64,000 bases of DNA from Pseudomonas moorei. Its GTDB lineage: Bacteria; Pseudomonadota; Gammaproteobacteria; Pseudomonadales; Pseudomonadaceae. How positions within the stretch are numbered: position 1 is the stretch's first letter; the number at the start of each line of letters is the position of its first letter. The position numbers and the translations under genes were made by a program. Location of the stretch: positions 62,001 to 126,000 of the forward strand of contig NZ_VZPP01000015.1 of the NCBI RefSeq assembly GCF_008801475.1. The letters run 5' to 3'. Shown here piece after piece: positions 25,695-34,977 of the stretch. Below the pieces are notes generated by a model that was given only the letters and a program-made list of their open reading frames with translations, did not search any database and was not told where the DNA came from.

Positions 25695-27020
25695 ATGAAC
25701 AAGCCCATCGGTACCCTCCAGCGTTGGCGCATGCAGATCTTCGCGATCACCTGGCTCGCTTACGCCGCTTTCTACTTCACCCGCAAGGCATTCTCCGTGG
25801 CAAAGCTCGGGATTGGCGAAGACCCGACGTTCATGCTCGACAAGATGGCCATGGCCAACCTCGATGCGATCTACCTGACCGCTTACGCCATCGGCCAGTT
25901 CACCTGGGGCATCCTGGCCGATCGCTTCGGCCCGCGGGTCGTGGTGCTTGGCGGCTTGCTGATTTCGGCGGCGGCCGCGCTGGTGATGGGCAGCTTCGCC
26001 ACGTTGCCGATCTTCGCCACCTGCATGCTGATTCAAGGCCTGGCGCAGTCCACCGGTTGGTCGGGGCTGTGCAAGAACCTCGGCAGTTTCTATCCCGCCG
26101 AGCAGCGCGGGCGGGTACTGGGCCTGTGGAGTTCCTGCTACGCCTTTGGCGGTCTGGTGGCATCACCCTTCGCCGGTTGGTGGGCCTATACGCTGATCGG
26201 CACCTGGCATGCCGCGTTCATCTCCAGTGCGGCGGTGGTTGGGCTGGTCGCTGTGCTGTTTTTTATTTTTCAACGCAACAAACCCGAAGATGTCGGCTTG
26301 CCGGCTGTGGAGCCTGAGCCCGAGCTGACCGCTGAAGAGGCGCACGCGCAAAGCAAGATCAGCGTCCTGGCGCCATTGAAAGAGATCCTGCGCAATCGCA
26401 CGGTGCTGGTGCTCGGCCTCGCGTACTTCATGCTGAAACCGGCGCGTTACGCGATTCTGCTCTGGGGCCCGGTGATCGTTTTCGAACAGATGCCTTCGGT
26501 GGGCAAAGTCGGCGCGGCGATCATTCCGACTGCGTTTGAACTGGCCGGGTTGCTCGGGCCGATCATGATCGGCCTGGCCTCCGACAAAGTGTTCGGCGCC
26601 CGGCGTATGCCCGCCTGTGTGCTCAGCCTGCTGGCGCTGACCGTGTCGCTGGCGTTGTTCATGGGGGCCCTGCACACCGGCAGTGTGCTGTTGGTGGTGG
26701 CGCTGCTGTTCGTCATGGGCCTGACGCTTTACGGGCCGGACTCGATGATCAGCGGTGCGGCCGCCATCGACTTCGGGACCGCCAAGGCCGGTGCGACCGC
26801 TGCTGGTTTCGTCAACGGTTGCGGCTCGGTCGGGGCGGTTCTCGGCGGGTTGCTGCCTGGTTATTTCGACACCGTCACCGTGTTCATAGTCTTCGCCGGC
26901 TGCGCGATGTTCTCCGCACTGGTATTGATCCCGCATTGGAACAGCCGCCCCGGTGGTCTGCGAACTCACTATCCCCTCGTGCCGAACGGGCCGATAAGCG
27001 TCAAACCCCTGCGTACCTGA
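25695..27020 (+). CDS. MFS transporter, organophosphate:phosphate antiporter (OPA) family
   Basis: The 441-aa protein has 12 predicted membrane helices and the OPA-family features 'YFTRKAFSVAK' in helix 1 and 'DKVFGARRMP' between helices. Relatives carry glycerol-3-phosphate, hexose phosphates or phosphoglycerate. Its place beside phnWX suggests that it imports 2-aminoethylphosphonate or a related phosphonate; that substrate is an inference. The FAD enzyme gene follows 71 nt downstream. Confidence 0.87.
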   Translation: MNKPIGTLQRWRMQIFAITWLAYAAFYFTRKAFSVAKLGIGEDPTFMLDKMAMANLDAIYLTAYAIGQFTWGILADRFGPRVVVLGGLLISAAAALVMGSFATLPIFATCMLIQGLAQSTGWSGLCKNLGSFYPAEQRGRVLGLWSSCYAFGGLVASPFAGWWAYTLIGTWHAAFISSAAVVGLVAVLFFIFQRNKPEDVGLPAVEPEPELTAEEAHAQSKISVLAPLKEILRNRTVLVLGLAYFMLKPARYAILLWGPVIVFEQMPSVGKVGAAIIPTAFELAGLLGPIMIGLASDKVFGARRMPACVLSLLALTVSLALFMGALHTGSVLLVVALLFVMGLTLYGPDSMISGAAAIDFGTAKAGATAAGFVNGCGSVGAVLGGLLPGYFDTVTVFIVFAGCAMFSALVLIPHWNSRPGGLRTHYPLVPNGPISVKPLRT

Positions 27021-27091
27021 ACCCTGTCTGTCGCCGTCTGCTGCATTTGCGGCAGGCCGGCGTGTGGACAACCGAATGGAGAGTGACCCCC

Positions 27092-28483
27092 ATGAGACCC
27101 TTTTGGCTGGAGCAGGCCTTGAAGGCCGATACGTCCGAGACCTGTCCGGCATTGCAGGGCGACGTCCGCGCCGACGTCTGCATCGTCGGCGGCGGCTACA
27201 CCGGTTTATGGACCGCGATTATGCTCAAGGAGCAGAACCCCGGCCTGGAGGTGGTGCTGATTGAAGCCGATATCTGTGGCGCCGGCGCCAGTGGCCGCAA
27301 CGGTGGTTGCGCACTGTCATGGTCGGCCAAGTATTTCACCCTTGAACGCCTGTTCGGCGTTGAGGAGGCGGTGCGGCTGGTCAAGGAATCCGAGCGCAGC
27401 ATCCACGCGATCGGGGCGTTCTGTGAACAGTACGCGGTGGACGCCGACTATCGCCTCGATGGCACCCTCTACACCGCGACCAACCGTGCCCAGGTCGGCT
27501 CGACCGACGCGGTGATCGCGGCGCTGGAGCGCCATGGCATCAACTCCTTCAGCCAGCGGCCGGTGGCGGATGTGCAACGCATGGCCGGATCCGTCAAACA
27601 CCTGGAGGGCTGGTTTTCGCCGGCTGCTGCCAGCGTGCAGCCGGGCAAACTGGTGCGCGGTTTGCGTCGGGTGGCCTTGCAGCTTGGCGTGCGGATTCAT
27701 GAAAACACCGCCATGATCGGCCTGGAGGAAGGCAAGCCGGCGGTCATTCAAACCGCCTATGGCAGCGTTCGCGCCGATCGTGTGGTGCTGGCGATGAATG
27801 CCTGGATGGCGCGGGCATTCCCGCCGTTCGAGCGCAGCGTGGCGATCGTCTCCAGCGACATGCTGATCACCGAACCGCGACCCGAACTGCTCAACGAAAT
27901 CGGTTTGACCAGCGGAGTCACGGTGCTCGATTCGCGGATTTTCGTGCACTACTACCACAACACACCGGACGGCCGGATCATGCTCGGCAAGGGCGGCAAC
28001 ACGTTCGCCTACGGCGGGCGCATGTTGCCGGTGTTCGATCAGCCATCGCCTTATGCCGGACTGCTGCGCAGCAGTCTGACGGACTTCTTCCCGGCGTTTG
28101 CCGACGTCAAGGTCGACGCGACCTGGAACGGCCCCTCGGATCGCTCGGTCACGGGGCTGCCGTTCTTCGGGCAGATGAGTGCCAGCGGCAATGTGTTCTA
28201 TGGTTTTGGCTACTCGGGCAGCGGGGTAGGGCCGTGCCACATGGGCGGGCAGATTCTGGCCTCGCTGGTCCAGGGTCTGGACAACCCCTGGACGCGCTCG
28301 CCGCTGGTCAACGGACCGCTGGGCTTTTTCCCGCCAGAGCCGATCCGTTACCTCGGTTCGCTGATGGTGCGCAATGCCATTCGGCGCAAGGAACACGCCG
28401 AGGACCACGGGCGGCGGCCTCGGCATCTGGACGTGCGCCTGGCCAAATTCGCGGCGGCGGCCGGCAAGGCTGACAAGGGGTGA
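27092..28483 (+). CDS. FAD-dependent amine oxidoreductase (DAO family)
   Basis: The 463-aa flavoprotein has the dinucleotide motif 'CIVGGGYTGLWTAIMLKE' at residues 30-47 and the DAO-type 'GASGRNGG' loop. The family oxidises primary or secondary amines. FAD oxidases of this kind recur in phosphonate clusters, where they are linked to use of N-alkylated 2-aminoethylphosphonates; this context suggests the same. ATG 27092 follows GGAGAG. The frame is open upstream into the transporter gene, which I do not regard as coding here. Confidence 0.82.
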   Translation: MRPFWLEQALKADTSETCPALQGDVRADVCIVGGGYTGLWTAIMLKEQNPGLEVVLIEADICGAGASGRNGGCALSWSAKYFTLERLFGVEEAVRLVKESERSIHAIGAFCEQYAVDADYRLDGTLYTATNRAQVGSTDAVIAALERHGINSFSQRPVADVQRMAGSVKHLEGWFSPAAASVQPGKLVRGLRRVALQLGVRIHENTAMIGLEEGKPAVIQTAYGSVRADRVVLAMNAWMARAFPPFERSVAIVSSDMLITEPRPELLNEIGLTSGVTVLDSRIFVHYYHNTPDGRIMLGKGGNTFAYGGRMLPVFDQPSPYAGLLRSSLTDFFPAFADVKVDATWNGPSDRSVTGLPFFGQMSASGNVFYGFGYSGSGVGPCHMGGQILASLVQGLDNPWTRSPLVNGPLGFFPPEPIRYLGSLMVRNAIRRKEHAEDHGRRPRHLDVRLAKFAAAAGKADKG

Positions 28484-28486
28484 GGC

Positions 28487-29911
28487 TCAGGACTCGGCGT
28501 CGGTGGGATCGATCAACCAGTCGAGCAGCAGACGGCTATCGCCTTGTGGCTCACCGCGCCTTGCGGGTCGAGGCCTGGAGCGCTGCCCCGTGCTGGCGCA
28601 GAACACCGGACGGTCGGGATCGCTGTCGAGGAAACTGACCCACCCGTCGCTGCCGGCCATGGGCAAACCGCAAGGGTCGAGGGGGGCGCCGGTCACTGCG
28701 ATGGGCAGCCAGAGACTGGCGCAACCTGCGGTCTCATGGTCTGTGGCAGGCCACAAACTCACGTTTATGCGACCTTGCTCATCCAGCGCTGCCCGCTGCC
28801 CGGTCTGGCCCCGCACCCGCGCAGGCTGATAGCCGGGGATGCGCGGCCTGGGTTGTTCAAGTGCCGGACGAAACACCGTTGACCAGAGTATCGCGCTGAA
28901 CTGATTGCGGTAACGCCGGGGCGTGTCCGGGGTGTCCTGCTGCAGAATCGAACCCTGTTCGCCCTGATGCCGGGCCTGCGTTACCAACCATTGATCGTTG
29001 AAACCCGGAAGTGGGTGCTCAGCCACCTGCACGATGCAGCCACTGCGAAGTTCGCTGTGATTACTTTGGCCGTGAATCTGCATATGCCGGCATCGCAAGC
29101 GCTCCAGATGCCGGCGAACGAGTTGATCGCGGTGGCGCTGCTCGGGATCGGGACGGGGCATCGGTGGCGCGGACGGGGTAAAGGCATGATTGGCCGCACC
29201 GTCGTCGGTGTCCGTTGCGCCGCGGTGTCGGGCATCCAGCCTTGGCGCGCAGGGCCGTGAATCGTGCCGCTGGAACAATTCGCTGATCAGCGGTTGGCTG
29301 CTGGCGGTGGACGCCTCATTCAGGAAGGGCATCAGCAGCGGTGCCTGGGGAAAACTCAGGCTGTCGTCGGCAAACACCAGTACATGCCCGTCACGGCGAT
29401 GTTCGAAGTGATAGTGAATGCCTTCTTCCTCGCACAGCCGTTGCAGCAGGGCCAGATCGGTTTCTTCGTATTGAATGCAAAAAGGCCGGTGCGGATAGTG
29501 GCTGTTTGACAGTTCGAAGCGAAAGGTATCATCGGGCAGATGATGTTCCTCCAGCAGTTGTCGAAGAATCATGGGTACGCTGAGTTGCGTAAAGATGCGC
29601 CGGCAACGATGCCGGTCCAGCGCCTGCAACGCGGGCCCCAATACCAGTTTGTAGATGACCCGCTGCGGACCGCGATGTTCGCGACTGACATTGTGCAGTA
29701 CGCCGTGAATGCCCTGGTCGTGCCCCACGCTCAGGAACGCCGCTTGATGGAGGAGCTGTTCCAGCGGCATGGCGGGCGCCAGGCCGATCACTTCAATCTC
29801 GAATGCATAGGGTTGGTTGAGGGCTTCTCGGCCACTGAACTGCACGACCTGCAGGCTCAAATCGTCGTCCAGCAGTGTCAGGGTGAAGGGACTTTCCTTG
29901 TCGTTATGCAT
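28487..29911 (-). CDS. short type VI secretion VgrG-family protein (orphan)
   Basis: The roughly 474-aa protein has the VgrG N-terminal gp27-like part ('FTLTLLDDDLSLQVVQFSG', 'YEETDLALLQRLCEEEGIHY') and an OB-fold/gp5-like stretch near the end ('RINVSLWPATDH', 'GSDGWVSFLDSDPDRPVF'). It stops without the long repetitive beta-helix spike and lacks a recognisable effector extension. No hcp, PAAR, adaptor or effector gene adjoins it. It may be a reduced or alternative spike. The start is uncertain among several in-frame ATGs. Confidence 0.75.
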   Translation of the reverse strand: MHNDKESPFTLTLLDDDLSLQVVQFSGREALNQPYAFEIEVIGLAPAMPLEQLLHQAAFLSVGHDQGIHGVLHNVSREHRGPQRVIYKLVLGPALQALDRHRCRRIFTQLSVPMILRQLLEEHHLPDDTFRFELSNSHYPHRPFCIQYEETDLALLQRLCEEEGIHYHFEHRRDGHVLVFADDSLSFPQAPLLMPFLNEASTASSQPLISELFQRHDSRPCAPRLDARHRGATDTDDGAANHAFTPSAPPMPRPDPEQRHRDQLVRRHLERLRCRHMQIHGQSNHSELRSGCIVQVAEHPLPGFNDQWLVTQARHQGEQGSILQQDTPDTPRRYRNQFSAILWSTVFRPALEQPRPRIPGYQPARVRGQTGQRAALDEQGRINVSLWPATDHETAGCASLWLPIAVTGAPLDPCGLPMAGSDGWVSFLDSDPDRPVFCASTGQRSRPRPARRGEPQGDSRLLLDWLIDPTDAES

Positions 29912-30128
29912 CGAACGCGCTTCTGCCATGGAATACGGGAGCAGAGGGTACGAAACCACAGCCCTTAATGGACATCGCAAACAGGAGTTTCAGAATTGCC
30001 CTACAACTGCCGGTGAATATGTCGATTCGAGGTCAGAATTTTTGGTCGATTGCCAACTTTAGGCCGGGTAAACTTGCGCAATGCGTCGGCCAATAGATGT
30101 CTCGGCGCCATAGACAAGAGAGTGAGTA

Positions 30129-30833
30129 ATGGGCGCACAGTGGAAGGTTAAACACAAAGAAGCGGCAGCCAATGCCAAGGGCAAGATCTTCGGCAAACTG
30201 GTGAAAGAAATCACCATTGCTGCGCGTAACGGCGCTGATGTTGCCACCAACGCACACCTGCGCCTGGTGGTTGAACAGGCCAAGAAAGCTTCGATGCCCA
30301 AGGAAACACTGGATCGCGCCATCAAGAAGGGCGCGGGCCTGTTGGGCGAGACCGTGCAATACCATCGCGTGACCTATGAAGGGTTCGCACCGCATCAGGT
30401 GCCGTTGATCGTTGAATGCGTGACGGACAACATCAACCGTACCGTCGCTGAAATCCGCGTTGCGTTCCGCAAGGGCCAATTGGGCGCTTCCGGTTCCGTG
30501 GCCTGGGACTTCAACCACGTCGGCATGATCGAAGCCTCGCCGGACACTCCGGACGCCGATCCGGAAATGGCCGCCATCGAAGCGGGCGCCCAGGATTTCG
30601 AGCCGGGCGAAGACGGCGCGACCCTGTTCCTGACCGAGCCTGCGGATCTGGATGCCGTGCAAAAAGCCCTGCCGGGACAAGGCTTCACCGTACTGTCGGC
30701 CAAGCTGGGCTACCAGCCGAAGAACCCGGTCAGCGGCCTGAGCGATGAGCAGATGGCTGAAGTCGAAGCTTTCCTCGAAGGCCTCGATAACCATGATGAC
30801 GTGCAGGACATGTTTGTCGGACTGGCGGGTTAA
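30129..30833 (+). CDS. YebC/PmpR-family protein
   Basis: The 234-aa protein has the TACO1/YebC layout: a lysine-rich N-terminal helical part ('AQWKVKHKEAAANAKGKIF'), 'NAHLRLVVEQAKKASMPKET', then two alpha/beta domains. Members act as DNA-binding regulators or help translation of proline-rich stretches. The N-terminus (MGAQWKVKHKE) resembles the YeeN subgroup rather than the ruvC-linked YebC (usually MAGHSKW). No RuvABC genes are near. Confidence 0.87.
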   Translation: MGAQWKVKHKEAAANAKGKIFGKLVKEITIAARNGADVATNAHLRLVVEQAKKASMPKETLDRAIKKGAGLLGETVQYHRVTYEGFAPHQVPLIVECVTDNINRTVAEIRVAFRKGQLGASGSVAWDFNHVGMIEASPDTPDADPEMAAIEAGAQDFEPGEDGATLFLTEPADLDAVQKALPGQGFTVLSAKLGYQPKNPVSGLSDEQMAEVEAFLEGLDNHDDVQDMFVGLAG

Positions 30834-30856
30834 GTTGTTTTTCCAGTAACACCGCT

Positions 30857-30946
30857 ATCGCGGACAAGCCCGCTCCCACAGTCATTGTATCGTTCGCAAA
30901 AAATGCGTACGCCGCTGAACACCGTGGGAGCGGGCTTGCCCGCGAT
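30857..30946. repeat. REPIN after the yebC-family gene
   Basis: ATCGCGGACAAGCCCGCTCC at 30857 on and GGAGCGGGCTTGCCCGCGAT ending at 30946 form the two inverted arms, with about 50 nt between them. Confidence 0.85.
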
Positions 30947-30963
30947 TGACCGCGCAGCGGTCA

Positions 30964-32274
30964 TCAATCGTTCAGTACCTGAATAACCTCGTCAAACCCC
31001 GGTCGCGCCAGGACGTCAGGCTGACAGCAGCGCTGTTGCAAATCCTCCAGTCGCCGGCGCTCCCCGTCGCTCAATCCCGAGTCGATCCGCTCCAGCAATT
31101 CCCCCAGCAGAACCCCGAACGCTCGGACTTCGATGCGTTGCAGTGCGCGGCTTTCCAGGGTGTCCTGCGTGGCATGGAAAGACGCGGCGCCAAAGTCTCC
31201 CAACAGGCAATCACCCTGTTCGTTCCACAGAATATTGTGGCCGTAGAGGTCGCCATGGGTGATGCCCTGGCGGTGCAAATGCTCGGCGACCGAAGCAATA
31301 CCTCGGGCAATGCGCAAGGCGACATCGGCCGTGAAGCGGGTGTCTTCGGCGTAGACGTCGCGGCTGCAGGTCGCCAGGCTCGGCAACGCGGCAAGGTTGC
31401 GGTAGCTCGGTTCGATCAGTTGCATTACCAGCCCGGCGGTGTCTTGCGGGTGATCGACCACCCGGCCTTCGACCCGGATCAGGTTGGGGTGAATACCAGC
31501 GGTGATGCAGGCGTTCATTTCGTGCAACGGCGAGCCGTCGCTGGTCATTTCGCCCTTGTAGAGTTTGACCGCGACTTGCGTGTCCGCATGGCCCGGGCGT
31601 GCCCATGCCGCCCGATGAATCAACCCCGAAGCACCTTCGCCCAGGAGCTGCTCCAGGCTCAGCTGGGACCAGGAGATGCTCGGCGTGGCTGCCAGGGCGG
31701 CCGCATCAGCTTCGGTTTCCAGTGGGTTACCGGCGTACGCCAGCCAGGTCAGGCTCGGCAGCGCAAGCAGCCATTCGGGCAATTGGCTGATCTGGTTGGC
31801 GGCGATGCGGATCAGCTCCAGCCGATGGCAATTGCGCAGGCTCTGCGGCAAAGATTGCAGCCGATTACCAGCCAGCATCAGTTTTTGCAGGTAGGGGCGT
31901 TCGCCCAGTTCCGTCGGCAGTTCACCGATGCAGTTGTCGGTCAGGATCAGCCAGCGCAGGAGCGGCGGCAACGCGGCGCCTGGCACGTGCTCGATGCGGT
32001 TGGCCTTGAAGGCGATCATGGTCAGCGCCGCGCATTGACCCACGCATGCCGGCAGTTCGGTAAACAGATTGTCCGAGCAGAACAACACGCGCAGACGGGT
32101 CAGGCGGTGCAAGTCATCCGGGAGGCTGCTCATGGCATTGCCACTGAGGTTGAGCACCTCCAGGGAGTCCGCCAGGTCGAAGATCTCCCGCGGAAATTCT
32201 GTCAGGCCGCAGCTGAGATCCAGACGGGTAATGCCTGCCAGCGTGCCGGCGCGCAATTGTTCAAGGGTATGCAT
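30964..32274 (-). CDS. leucine-rich-repeat protein kinase
   Basis: The 436-aa protein has about seven leucine-rich repeats (residues 15-185; 'LEVLNLSGNAMSSLP', 'LQKLMLAGNRLQSLP') fused to a eukaryotic-type kinase domain (about 207-436). Kinase features are a glycine loop 'LGEGASG', Lys237 in 'VAVKLYKG', a catalytic loop 'HGDLYGHNIL' with Asp342 and Asn347, and 'GDFG' with Asp360. HGD replaces the common HRD. No membrane segment or signal peptide is seen, so it is probably cytoplasmic. Substrates are unknown. Confidence 0.85.
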   Translation of the reverse strand: MHTLEQLRAGTLAGITRLDLSCGLTEFPREIFDLADSLEVLNLSGNAMSSLPDDLHRLTRLRVLFCSDNLFTELPACVGQCAALTMIAFKANRIEHVPGAALPPLLRWLILTDNCIGELPTELGERPYLQKLMLAGNRLQSLPQSLRNCHRLELIRIAANQISQLPEWLLALPSLTWLAYAGNPLETEADAAALAATPSISWSQLSLEQLLGEGASGLIHRAAWARPGHADTQVAVKLYKGEMTSDGSPLHEMNACITAGIHPNLIRVEGRVVDHPQDTAGLVMQLIEPSYRNLAALPSLATCSRDVYAEDTRFTADVALRIARGIASVAEHLHRQGITHGDLYGHNILWNEQGDCLLGDFGAASFHATQDTLESRALQRIEVRAFGVLLGELLERIDSGLSDGERRRLEDLQQRCCQPDVLARPGFDEVIQVLND

Positions 32275-32410
32275 GAACGGGGTTCGCCATCGATTGAATG
32301 AATGGGCGGCATGATAACGGGAATAAGCTGTTGCCGGTCAGGCCGCTTTCGCGATCAAGTCCGCAGTCGATCGAGATGTTGAATCGAGCGCGGACCCAGT
32401 GTGGGAGCGA

Positions 32411-33541
32411 TCAGGCCGACTCCCGAACCTCCACCAACTGCCCCAGGCGACTGCGGGTGCGGGCCAGATCGATGGCGTCGCCGTCCAGGCTTTCGCGCAA
32501 TGAACGCTGGCCCAGCAGCACCAGATGCTTGTCCTGGTCATACAAAACGTCCACCAGATTGATGAAGCGTTGTTGGGCGGCGATTGAACAGTCGGCCAGG
32601 TTGGGCAGTTCGTCGATGATCCAGTAGTCGAAGCGCCGACACAGCTCCAGGTAATCCATGACCGCCGTGGGCTGCTCACACAGATCCGCGAAGGTAAAAC
32701 CGATGGTGCGGCCTTCGCAGTAACGGGCGGGCAGGTGGCGAGTGCCGACCGGCAGCGCAATGCCCGGCGCACCGGCGGATGGCAGGTTTGATGCCTGCCG
32801 CTGCGACGCGCTCCCCGGCCAGACGTATTGCCCCTGGGTAAACAGTTGTTGCGCGTGAGTTCTGGCCTGGCTGCGGTAGTCGTGTGGCCCGCCGACCTCC
32901 ATCACCTGCATGCGTGCGTTGATCAGGTCGATCACCGGTTTGAAGCGCGCGTGGTACAGCGGATTGGGCAACAGGCCTTCCGGCGGGTAATTGGAGGTGA
33001 CCAGCAGCAGGATGCCTCGACGGAACAGGGCCTTGAACAGTCGCGTGATCAGCATCGCATCGCCGATGTCATGGACATGGAATTCGTCGAAACACAGCAC
33101 CCGGCAATCGCGCAGCAAATCGTCCAGGGCGGTCGCCAGCGCGTCCGGTTGATCGCGATGGTTGAACATCCCCTGATGCAGCCGGGCAAAAAACTCGTGG
33201 AAGTGCAGGCGCTGTTTTTGCGCCAGGGGAATGGCCTGGAAAAAACCGTCGAGTAGCCAGCTTTTGCCGCGACCCACGGCGCCATGCAGGTAAAGACCGG
33301 GCAGGGTTTTCGTCGCACTGCCCAGCAGCGTCGTGGCGTGCTGCGCCATGCAGTCGATCACCCGCTGTTGACTGTGACTGAGGGTGTAGCCCTGCGCGTG
33401 AGCCTTGTGGCGAAAGTAATCGTGGATGACCCGGCCTGTTGCGACCCCATGGGCGGGGGCAGCGGAGGCTTTGCCGAACAGCCGGCGCAGCAACGGCCAG
33501 CGCGGTGCAAGACGCGAACGGTTGGGTGGTCGAACGGCCAC
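32411..33541 (-). CDS. zapE: AFG1/ZapE-family ATPase
   Basis: The 376-aa P-loop ATPase has Walker A 'GAVGRGKSWLLDGFF' and Walker B 'CRVLCFDEFHVHDIGDAM', followed by sensor region 'LLVTSNYPPEGLLPNPLYH'. ZapE acts on the division ring; mitochondrial AFG1 helps membrane-protein quality control. The GTG at 33541 is used because no better start was seen and the length fits the family. It could be a paralogue of the main zapE copy. Confidence 0.8.
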   Translation of the reverse strand: MAVRPPNRSRLAPRWPLLRRLFGKASAAPAHGVATGRVIHDYFRHKAHAQGYTLSHSQQRVIDCMAQHATTLLGSATKTLPGLYLHGAVGRGKSWLLDGFFQAIPLAQKQRLHFHEFFARLHQGMFNHRDQPDALATALDDLLRDCRVLCFDEFHVHDIGDAMLITRLFKALFRRGILLLVTSNYPPEGLLPNPLYHARFKPVIDLINARMQVMEVGGPHDYRSQARTHAQQLFTQGQYVWPGSASQRQASNLPSAGAPGIALPVGTRHLPARYCEGRTIGFTFADLCEQPTAVMDYLELCRRFDYWIIDELPNLADCSIAAQQRFINLVDVLYDQDKHLVLLGQRSLRESLDGDAIDLARTRSRLGQLVEVRESA

Positions 33542-33665
33542 TGTGATGTCACCCCATGATCTTCAGGCCGCCCGACGCGGCGGCGCCATAGTGTACCCAG
33601 AGGGGAGAATTCGCTTCCAGTTGTGTCGATGGAATGCGGGCGTTTATTGGACAGAATAATGCGGT

Positions 33666-33901
33666 ATGTACAACTTATTACGCGTCGAAAGGGTGGCGAG
33701 TTTCCTGAGTGGCCATACTCAAAAGCGCGGCACCATCCTGTGCGGCATCGTCAGCGGTGCCCGCCGGGCCAGCTCCGACGCCGAGATCAACCCGGGCACC
33801 GGCAGTCGGTCTTCAACTACAACGCGAAGATCTACACCGACCAGACCACACCGCCAGCAGGTACTTATCTGGACAATGTGATCCTGGACGTTGGGTCCTG
33901 A
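33666..33901 (+). pseudogene. remnant of a spore-coat-U/fimbrial-type secreted protein
   Basis: The last 30 codons in one frame read 'FNYNAKIYTDQTTPPAGTY' then 'LDNVILDVGS' and stop, which looks like the C-terminal strand of an SCPU-domain pilin-like protein. The preceding sequence 'DAEINPGTG' fits the same domain but is in another frame; a single missing base near 33810 would join them. No signal peptide or full domain can be rebuilt. I read it as a truncated, frameshifted remnant; the family match is by eye. Confidence 0.45.
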
Positions 33902-33912
33902 ACGGAAGTTTT

Positions 33913-34959
33913 CTAGCGCTCGATACTGCGATTCCACCTCGCATTCCACGCCGGGCGCTGTTCGTTGACCTGATCCCAATCCACGGCAATCGCGGTTTCG
34001 AGGTATTGCTTCATCGCCTCCACCTGCCCACGGGTGCGCTCGGTGGTCGGTGTGTTCGGGTTGGAAGGAATCTGGTCGCCATCTTCAAGCGCGGCGGCTT
34101 GTGCTTCGGGGGTCAGCAGAAACGCGGCGAGCTTTTGCGCCAGTTCCGGTTGCGTGTTGTTGGCGATCGCGCATTCGGCAACGTTGAGTATCACCGCGCC
34201 TTCTTTCGGCTGCGCGTACTCCACGGGCATGCCCTTGAGTTTCAGAGCGGTGACCTGGGTCGGCGTGAGCGGGAACAACGCGGCTTCATCGGTCTGGAGC
34301 ATTTCGGAAATTTTCGCCGAGCTCGGGATGTACTCCAGCACGTTGCGTCCGACGCTGTTGGGCCAGGCTTTGAATCCCGGCTCGACGTTGGTTTCGCTGC
34401 CACCCTGAATCCGGTTGAACATCAGGAAGCCGTGAAGGCCGAATGTCGAAGACGCCATCGACTGGAACACCAGCTTGTCCTTGAAGCGCGGGTCGGCCAT
34501 GTCCATCCAGGAGGTCGGTGCGGTCCAGCCTTTCTCCTTGAACAAGCGCGTGTTGTACGCCAGCCCGGTCACGCCAAGGCTGACCGCTACGGCTTGATCC
34601 TTGATCCGTCCCTTGGCCGGAATCTGTGCCAGGGTCGGGTTGTCCTGGAGCTTGTCGCACAGGCCCATGGAAATGGCGCGGTACATGATGCCGTCGTCGA
34701 GGAACATCACGTGCATCTGCGGGTTGTCTTTGCTGGCCTGCACCTTGGCCAGGATGTCGGCGGAGGTGCCGGGCACGATCACCACTTTGACATTGTTGGC
34801 CTTTTCGAAAGCCGGTAGCACCTTGTCGGCATAAAGCCGCTCCATGGTTCCGCCGTTCATGCCCAGGTACAGCGTTGGCTCGGCCTGAGCCTGACTGATA
34901 GTGAGCAGGGTGCCCAGGCAGGACAACCCGAGCAGTGCAGTGCGTTTGAAGTTTTTCAT
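33913..34959 (-). CDS. ABC transporter periplasmic binding protein (polyamine/PotD type)
   Basis: The 348-aa exported protein has a signal peptide ('LLGLSCLGTLLTISQAQA', cleavage before EPTLYLG) and the two-lobe type II binding fold of PotD-like proteins ('FEKANNVKVVIVPGTSADIL', 'YNTRLFKEKGWTAPTSW'). It is the last gene of the importer/oxidoreductase operon. The ligand is probably a cationic amino-acid derivative, opine or polyamine; the sequence alone does not say which. Confidence 0.87.
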   Translation of the reverse strand: MKNFKRTALLGLSCLGTLLTISQAQAEPTLYLGMNGGTMERLYADKVLPAFEKANNVKVVIVPGTSADILAKVQASKDNPQMHVMFLDDGIMYRAISMGLCDKLQDNPTLAQIPAKGRIKDQAVAVSLGVTGLAYNTRLFKEKGWTAPTSWMDMADPRFKDKLVFQSMASSTFGLHGFLMFNRIQGGSETNVEPGFKAWPNSVGRNVLEYIPSSAKISEMLQTDEAALFPLTPTQVTALKLKGMPVEYAQPKEGAVILNVAECAIANNTQPELAQKLAAFLLTPEAQAAALEDGDQIPSNPNTPTTERTRGQVEAMKQYLETAIAVDWDQVNEQRPAWNARWNRSIER

Positions 34960-34977
34960 TGGCGCGACCTTCCTCTA

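Noticed and set aside
33709..34818. 369-codon plus-strand frame opposite the ABC binding-protein gene
   Set aside because: The minus-strand product has a signal peptide and a clear PotD-like fold; the plus-strand frame has none.
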